Shown piece after piece: positions 57,330-64,000 of a stretch of DNA of 64,000 nucleotides. Position numbers and translations under genes: made by a program. The notes below the pieces were generated by a model that searched no databases, had not been told where the DNA came from, and worked only from the letters and a program-made list of their open reading frames with translations. The stretch comes from Pogonophryne albipinna (lineage: Eukaryota > Chordata > Actinopteri > Perciformes > Artedidraconidae): positions 6,646,698 through 6,710,697 of the forward strand of contig CM053258.1 in NCBI GenBank assembly GCA_028583405.1, read 5' to 3'. How positions within the stretch are numbered: position 1 is the first letter of the stretch; each line of letters begins with the position of its first letter.

Positions 57330-57349
57330 TAGGCCTATGCATAGAGAGT

Positions 57350-57500
57350 AACATACCCCCATAATCGGCTGACTAACTTCTTAACACGTCACCAACATCC
57401 TTGTGTAAGTTATGTCAACATTAAGTTTCAGTGTAACTGTTGCCTAGCTAACTGAACTAGCTAACTGGCAAAGTTAACGTTAGCTTGCTTTATAAACTGT
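57350..57500 (+). repeat. Diverged direct repeat, copy 1 (copy 2 at 60911-61052)
   Basis: ACATCCTTGTGTAAG, CAACATTAAGTTTCAGTGTA and GTTGCCTAGCTAAC, then GTTAACGTTAGCTTGCT, recur in order at 60956-61045. The 3.5 kb between them contains the hAT-like unit and the palindrome. Confidence 0.7.
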
Positions 57501-58773
57501 TTAAATTGGCACAGTTTATTGCAGGGCTGCCAACATTTGAGTTCAGCTTGGAGTGAGATGTTTTTTTTGGTGACCCGAAAAAAGAAACGTTCATGTGTAG
57601 GCCTACAGTGTTACAAATGTATTGAACATGTACAAACTAGGGTTTCCCATTAATGTACCGGGCGCTACAGTGGAATACGCACATACACAGTGTACCCGCG
57701 ACTCTTACAATGAAGGCTCGATAATCAGCTCACAGCATATAAAATGGCATATAGGTGTAAGCAGAGGTAAAGTGCTATTTTACAAGTGGGGGGGGGGTCC
57801 TCACCTCCTCTAGGGGGGTCCGGGGGCATACTCCCCCGGCAAGATTTTTGTTTTTTAAATATTGAAGTTAAATGCATCAACCTGGTGCACTTTGAGAGCA
57901 AAATGAATTTATGGTAAACAGATTTTCTTTTTCTTTATGGATATTTTACAAATCACTCACCTTTTAAACTGTATTCTTGTTTTGCTGTCATATAGTATTT
58001 CATAACTGTTTTTCATTTATTCTCATAAATGGTGACCAAAACGTTTGAGACCCACTGAGATAACTAGACTAAACTATCTAAACAGAGAGTCCCTCACTGA
58101 GCTGTAGTTATCTCTCAGTCTGACAGGACAGAGCTCTCCCTTTCCTTGTTTTAGAAACAGCTTTTATATCCGTTAAGCTAACCAGATGCTAACAACAACA
58201 ATGCAAATAGTGAGATTGGTAGAAATATACTGTATATAATAGTAAAGTTATTTAAGATGATGCCATATTTATTGAAAATGTTACATTATAAATATTCCCC
58301 AAAATTATTAAAAAGCATATTCTTCAAAACTCTCTGCTGTAGTATGACACACAGGAGACTATTGATGTGTGTAGTGAGTTTGGTAGTAATAAGCTGTAGA
58401 ATAGTGATTGAATATTATTGTATTCTCTTTTTTCGGAGTTGCACTTTGCAGACGGTCCCTGAGCACTCGTTTCTTCTCCGGCTGCAGATAGAGACCAATG
58501 TAATGTGTCCAGCTCGGAGGACGGCGCGTATTTGCTTTTTTTGATCAAAATGTGATTGTACTTCGTTGTCAACCTTACCACGGTACTTATGAGACGTCAT
58601 TTGTGTTTGAATAACGTTTTGTTCATGAGTAATTGATCCGTGAAATCAGAATCTCCCAATATCGTTCCAACTTTACTGAACTAAGCCAGAAGACCGTCTC
58701 ATTTCGTAGACCGCTCGGTTTGCTGTTCCTTTATGGAGGACAGAACATGAAGTATAAAAAAAAAAAGTGTAAA
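57501..58773. other. No gene; G-rich patch
   Basis: A G-run and hairpin (CCGGGGGCATACTCCCCCGG) occupy 57785-57840, a motif that recurs in fish repeats. There is otherwise no gene signal. Confidence 0.45.
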
Positions 58774-59345
58774 TAGGGCTGTCAGTCGATTAAAATAGTT
58801 AATCGCGATTAATCGCAAATTAATCGCACATTTTTGATCTGTTCTAAATGTACCTTAGAGGAATATTTTTCAAGTTTTTAATACTCTTATCAACATATGA
58901 GTGGACAAATATGCTTTATGCTAATGTTTATTATCATTTGAACAATGACAAATATTCTCATGAATATTAAACACAACAACCTCTCAACATTACAAATATT
59001 CGCCTCAATTCAATCTGGAACCTCTCTCATACAATACAAAGTGTGTGTGTGTGTGTGTGTGATCGTTGGAGCTATGTGCAACTCAAGGCATTTGCTCGAA
59101 CAGGAGCTGCCTGGACGCTGCAATCATGTTGTGCGCACTATCCGTGCTGACTTTTCGTACAATGTCCCACTGTCTGGCTTCCTGCATAAAGTCAAGTGCT
59201 CGGCGCAGTTGTCGGCGAAATGTCGCTCCTCTGTTTTCATTTTAACAGCTCCTTATATTCGTTAGCGTTAATCGCGTTAAAATAATTAGTGGCGTTAATT
59301 TTTTTTTCGTTAACGCGTTATTAACGCGTTAACTTGACAGCCCTA
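58774..59345. mobile_element. hAT-like short element, TAGGGCTGTCA termini
   Basis: TAGGGCTGTCAGTCGATT at the left and CTTGACAGCCCTA at the right are inverted repeats; GTTAATCGCGATTAATCGC and GCGTTAATCGCGTTAA add further symmetry. A GT microsatellite lies at 59040-59061. The expected 8 bp duplication is not visible, because the right edge coincides with the palindrome at 59346. Confidence 0.65.
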
Positions 59346-60699
59346 AAATAAATGTATGAAGAAATACAGGAATAAATAAATAAATACGGAAATAAATAAA
59401 TGAGGAAATAAATAAATGTGGAAATAAATATGGAAATAAATACATGAATGTGTAAATAAATAAATAAAAGTCGAAAATAAAACAGAACACACGTTATTAT
59501 ATATCTTTAATATATTTCTACATTTACAGTCACTTACATTTATTTATTTATGTATTTATGTGTCCGTATGCTAATGAAGTGGGCGGTCCTAACCTCAGTC
59601 TGAACCATGATTGGTTACATGAGTGTGATCATTTCTGGCAGATTGGGCTATACTTCTAACGCCTGGCTGACAGCGCAAATTCGAATGCAGGAGGAGCATT
59701 ACTGTTTAGCCCTTATCTTTATACATCCATGGTTTATCCACAGTTGTAATTGTTGACAATTCAAATATACTCAGGTTTATTTATGGTTATTGGTTTAAGA
59801 GCCATTGGAGATCATTAGCGGACCATTTAGTGAATGGAGAACCAAAAGACTATGTCCAGTTTCGTGTGGAACGATGTATAGAGGACTTGCCCCAAAATGT
59901 TATTGAAGCATACGTTCGTTGCGGTCACGTCAGCCGTCTCTCACGTTTGCTTGGTAAAATCAGCAGCTCTTCATTTTTGAGTGCACGATTTATCAGGCAT
60001 TTACGGTAATCGCTGAGAACTAAGCGACTCTGACGCTAGTACAAGAGCAAAATAATGCATGTTTTTTCTGCTTTCTTTTTCAGAGCGATACAAATAATTT
60101 TTACCATAAATTCTTAATAAAACGGACACTGTTGGAGTCAGTCCTAGTTTGACTGCTACCAACAATAAAATGAAGTACTTTTACTGCGTACTTTTTGGGT
60201 AATACTCTCTCAAATTCTCCTCCTGAGAACAAAATCATGCCACTTCTGCTAAACCCAATCTGTCAGAAATGATCACACTCCTGTAACCAATCATGCTTCA
60301 GACTGAGGTTAGGACCGCCCACCTAATTAGCATACGGACACAGAAATACATAAATAAATAAATGTATGTGACCGTAAATGTAGAAATATATTAAAGATAT
60401 ATAATAACGTGTGTTCTGTTTTATTTTCGACTTTTATTTATTTATTTATACATTCAAGTATGTATTTCCACATTTATTTGTGCATTTATTCTTTTATTTA
60501 TTTATTTGTGTATTTATTTCCACATTTATTTATTTGTGTATTTATTTCCTTATTTATTTCTGTATTTATTTCCTCATTTATTTATTTGTGTATTTATTTC
60601 CTTATTTATTTATTTCTGTATTTATTTCCTCATTTATTTATTCCTGTATTTATTTATTTATTTCCGTATTTATTCCTGTATTTCTTCATACATTTATTT
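59346..60699. repeat. 1.35 kb imperfect palindrome
   Basis: The arms 59346-59655 and 60268-60699 are inverted copies. The outer tip AAATAAATGTATGAAGAAAT is mirrored at 60680-60699; AAAATAAAACAGAACACACG is mirrored at about 60410-60430; GGGCGGTCCTAACCTCAGTC is mirrored at 60300-60320. Arms differ mainly in the number of AAAT-type units. The centre (59700-60240) holds one cap plus one monomer of the repeat that builds the foldback at 427-10195. Confidence 0.85.
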
Positions 60700-63600
60700 A
60701 CAAATTAATTAATTTATACTTATGTCATGTTCCGTCCTCCATATTCCTTCACTTTATTTTTATATACATTTATTTTGGACGAAAACTTAGCGTGAGGAAA
60801 GGCAAGTGTGGCGTGAGTGCGTGATATATGGGTTAATTGCGTGACTCTCACGCTCAATGCCTGAGTGTTGGCAGTCCTGTTTATTGCCATTTGAGTGCGG
60901 TATGCACAGAAAAACATACCTTCATAATCACATGAATAATTTTGAACAGGTCAAAAACATCCTTGTATAATATGTTAACATTAAGTTTCAATGTAATTGT
61001 TGCCTAGCTAACGGAAGTAGCTAGCTATCAACGTTAGCTTGCTATATGACCTGTGAATAAAAGAACAGGGTGCCACTTGATTAAAAATCCTGTTGTAAGA
61101 ATTGAAAATACATTTCTGATTTATATTTATTTATGTATATACCTCATATTACAAAAAATATATAACAACGTTAGATTTAATGACCAAATCATGCCGGTTA
61201 GTTAGGTTAGCTTAATTGTATATCTCCCACCTGCATAAACACTACTAACTCAAACTAAGTAACACTGAAGACAGACTTCCTTTAAAACATGAATAAAGCT
61301 AAATATATATAAAGTTCAAGCTGCTATTTTCAAGTTGTTTTGAATCTGTGTGACTTCCTGTTTACATTGAGTGATTCTTAACTACTTTACACAAACTGAG
61401 TGAAGCAATAGCTTTCTTGCCTCACATGGTTCAGATTACAGCGATGCCGCCTGAGAGGCAGAGAGGAGTTCACTCAGGATTCATAATGCACTTTGCACCA
61501 GCCTCTTTCCTGCAGGTTGTTCCACATTTAAGGGTTTTTCAGGAAGGAGATGTAGCCGAAAGATACTTCACTAACGCATTAGTAAAAACCTCATCAATAT
61601 GGAAGGCCAACCAAGGTTTAGAAAACTAAAATCTGTCTTGAATTCCTGCATTTCTTTTATATATAAGAATGCTGTTGTTTTTACTAAATAGGCTAAACCA
61701 GTGATTAAGGTTACCGCATGGGCTGTGTATGAGTCATCCCTCTCTGAAAATAGGCCACTTGTACTACAGAATAAGCAAATACTTTTGTCTTTTTGCCAGT
61801 TGAGCAGTTCTTTTAACTTAGAGCTCGTTTTTCACATGTGGCACTTAACTCTGTGTGAAACGCTGAAAAAACGATAGAGACAAATGAGTCTGGTGTCTCC
61901 ATAAATAGCTGTAAAGTTTGTTTGTTGTGTCCCAGAGCTGCAGCTGCCCCGCCCCTTCATAACAAATAACTACAACCGTACTGAACTTTTGCTAAATTAT
62001 GCTCAACAACAACTTATCATGAGTTATTGTGATGAAAAGGTATGATTAGTTTCAAAACAGATGTGAGGGGTCAATGTCGATGCATCTCATCTGTGGGTGA
62101 GAACAGACGTCACCTCCATGTTGTGCATCAAATTAGTGGCAGATGTTTGTTTCCATTGTTAGTCTTTTCCCCTTGAAAGCCTCTGTAATTTCAGAAGGAC
62201 ACACCATATTGAAATACTGTCAGCCAAATACTGGGCTCGTTCATGCTTGTATTGATTTGATACTTTGAGTTAGAGCACTCTTCATGGACAAATCTAACAA
62301 CCTTGCTTCAGAAAACTCATAACCGAAAGGTGACAGAAAAGCATTTACTGACATAGATCATTTTTAAAGAGGCCGTTTGATCAATAAAGAGTGCTGAATC
62401 TCCTTTCTTACAATTTGCACATCAAAAAGAAAAAGCTGGTATTTCTATCCTGCATGTTTATATGTTTACAGTGTACACAATAATACATGTCATTTACTTT
62501 TTGTGATTACAACTTTTTATCTTTTAACCATGCGTTTGCCACTAGGGATTGCAATGTCGATTGAAATGTCCGATAAACCAATTTAACCTGAAATATCTCA
62601 ACAAAGGATGAATCCTACTGACTTTGATGATGCTTTGAAGTTTTCCTCTATTGCCACCAGCCAGCCATATTTTCTTTTTAACTCATCATGTAATTATGTC
62701 AATATCTACAAACCAGATTGGCACAAAATGTGTATATTTGACATGTATGATCCCGAGACAATATTCCTCTGGGTTTGATGATTCCTTATTTAGGTTAACA
62801 CTTGTGTAGTTGGGTTAAATAACTCAAGATTGCCATGAGATTTGATACACCCATTAAAGTTCCCCTCAGGATTAACTGTAATAACTTTGGGGAACCCCTG
62901 TCTTTTCATCAAGAGTCAAACTTCCAATACTATGTAAACAAAAACCTGCAAAACTAACAACATCCCATCCTTAAAGGCAAATACTTTACTCTCAAACAAG
63001 ATTAAGATTGTGAATTGGTAAAAAGTAAAACCTCATAAACATCATGTCACTGAGAGTATGTTAGCATTTTAGCATGTACAAGTGATATGTCCCTAAATAA
63101 ACTGTACACTTTTTATTTTTGTCAAAAGTTTAGAAAGTTAAAGTGGATGTAAGAAGAGGAGCTTGTTGCTATCTAACTAGGGACAAAATGCATTGCAAGC
63201 AGGAAAAAAGGCAGATCAGCATTTGCTTATCCCCCTGTTCCTTCTAAACTAGGGATGTTTTCATGTCTCACATGATTGAGCACCGCAGCTCTGCCGCCTT
63301 TCGCAAGCGTCCTATTACACAATTTATTCATCTTAAGTCAAAACGACTAATGTTGGTGAACACGCTGCACACTAAGCTGAAAATCATCATCAAAAGGTTC
63401 ACCTTATCATGTGTAGGCCTCCAATAACTGTGTGCAATTTCATAATTCTAATGGAAGAAACCTGTGTGCATCTGATGATAAGTAAAGGCACAGAAAGAAA
63501 ACTTGATACCGTACTGTTTTTAGTTTATGAGGTTGCAAAGGGGGGCATGGGAAGTGGACTTTTTTTTGTCTTCCTGAAAGTTGTTGCTTTAAACTTTGTC

Positions 63601-64000
63601 TTTCTGACTAAACAGTTAACTGGTTGATTGTGCATCTTCTAACTTTTGGACAGAGCCAGGCAAGCTGTTTCCCTTGTTTGTTTATGCCGAGCTAAGCAAA
63701 CTAACAGCTGGTTGTAGCATATTTAAAATAAAGACATGCTCTTATGTAACTCTCAGCAAGAATGTGAATAAGCATATTTCTCAAAATGTATTGTCTTTGA
63801 AGAGTAGAAGGATGTGGATGCAACACTGCTGAACAGAAGTGAACACTCAAGATTTACAATCTAAGATGAATGTTGCAGTGTTTGTAGAGTACAGTATATT
63901 TTTATAAATTGTATTAAATTTGACATAACAAAGTGACTTTAAAGTCCCTTTAATACCGTAAGCTCCAGAAATGAATTTAAACTGTTATCTTTTATAATAC
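60700..64000. other. No gene recognised in right flank
   Basis: Positions 60911-61052 are copy 2 of the direct repeat at 57350-57500. The rest is AT-rich with only short frames lacking domains (for example 61417-61629 and 63409-63627). Regulatory DNA upstream of CNR1 is possible but not shown. Confidence 0.45.

Noticed and set aside
60409..60824. Hydrophobic frames of 99-137 codons rich in Phe, Tyr, Leu and Ile
   Set aside because: They are translations of the TTTATTTATTT-type arm of the palindrome, not membrane proteins.
1..64000. tRNA, rRNA or other structured RNA genes
   Set aside because: No cloverleaf with A and B boxes or other recognisable RNA gene was found by eye. SINE-like fragments lack intact tRNA-like heads. 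A tRNAscan/Infernal run would settle this.

Overview
This is nuclear DNA of a ray-finned fish (teleost, probably percomorph; species not determined). The evidence is four spliced or intronless vertebrate genes with clean exon phases, plus dense typical fish repeats: Tc1/mariner, several hAT and TTAA-flanked elements, and L2-like LINE ends with AATAAACTTG-type tails.

Layout. 0-11.4 kb is a mobile-element nest. Two arrays of a ~177 bp repeat lie in inverted orientation (about 0.64-2.33 and 8.94-10.06 kb), each capped by a related outer sequence, giving a ~9.7 kb foldback-like structure. Its spacer holds LINE fragments and a Tc1 element split by a 2.47 kb hAT element with an 8 bp target duplication. 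11.4-14.6 kb holds a divergent pair that I could not assign to a named family: a helix-turn-helix-like first exon on the minus strand, and an intact six-exon, 326-residue gene on the plus strand ending in a coiled coil and a cysteine-rich RING-like module. A perfect inverted repeat sits between them.

16.3-47.5 kb carries the conserved host genes: SLC35A1 (plus, CMP-sialic acid transporter, 8 exons, 338 aa), RARS2 (minus, mitochondrial arginyl-tRNA synthetase, 20 exons, 579 aa), AKIRIN2 (minus, nuclear proteasome-import adaptor, 5 exons, 178 aa) and CNR1 (minus, CB1 cannabinoid receptor, one coding exon, 469 aa). This follows human 6q15 order, but ORC3 and SPACA1, which lie among these genes in mammals, are not seen. 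SLC35A1 and RARS2 converge on a palindromic poly(A) signal. The genes work in separate processes (Golgi sialylation, mitochondrial translation, nuclear proteostasis, neuronal signalling), so the block is a synteny unit, not a functional cluster.

47.5-64 kb has no coding gene I can support beyond a probable CNR1 5' non-coding exon. It holds two TTAA-flanked elements, an element with a TTA duplication, a solo-LTR-like unit, a hAT-like element abutting a 1.35 kb palindrome, and about 3.3 kb of unassigned AT-rich DNA at the right end. All splice models were built by eye from GT/AG sites, reading phase and family knowledge; no alignment was run.
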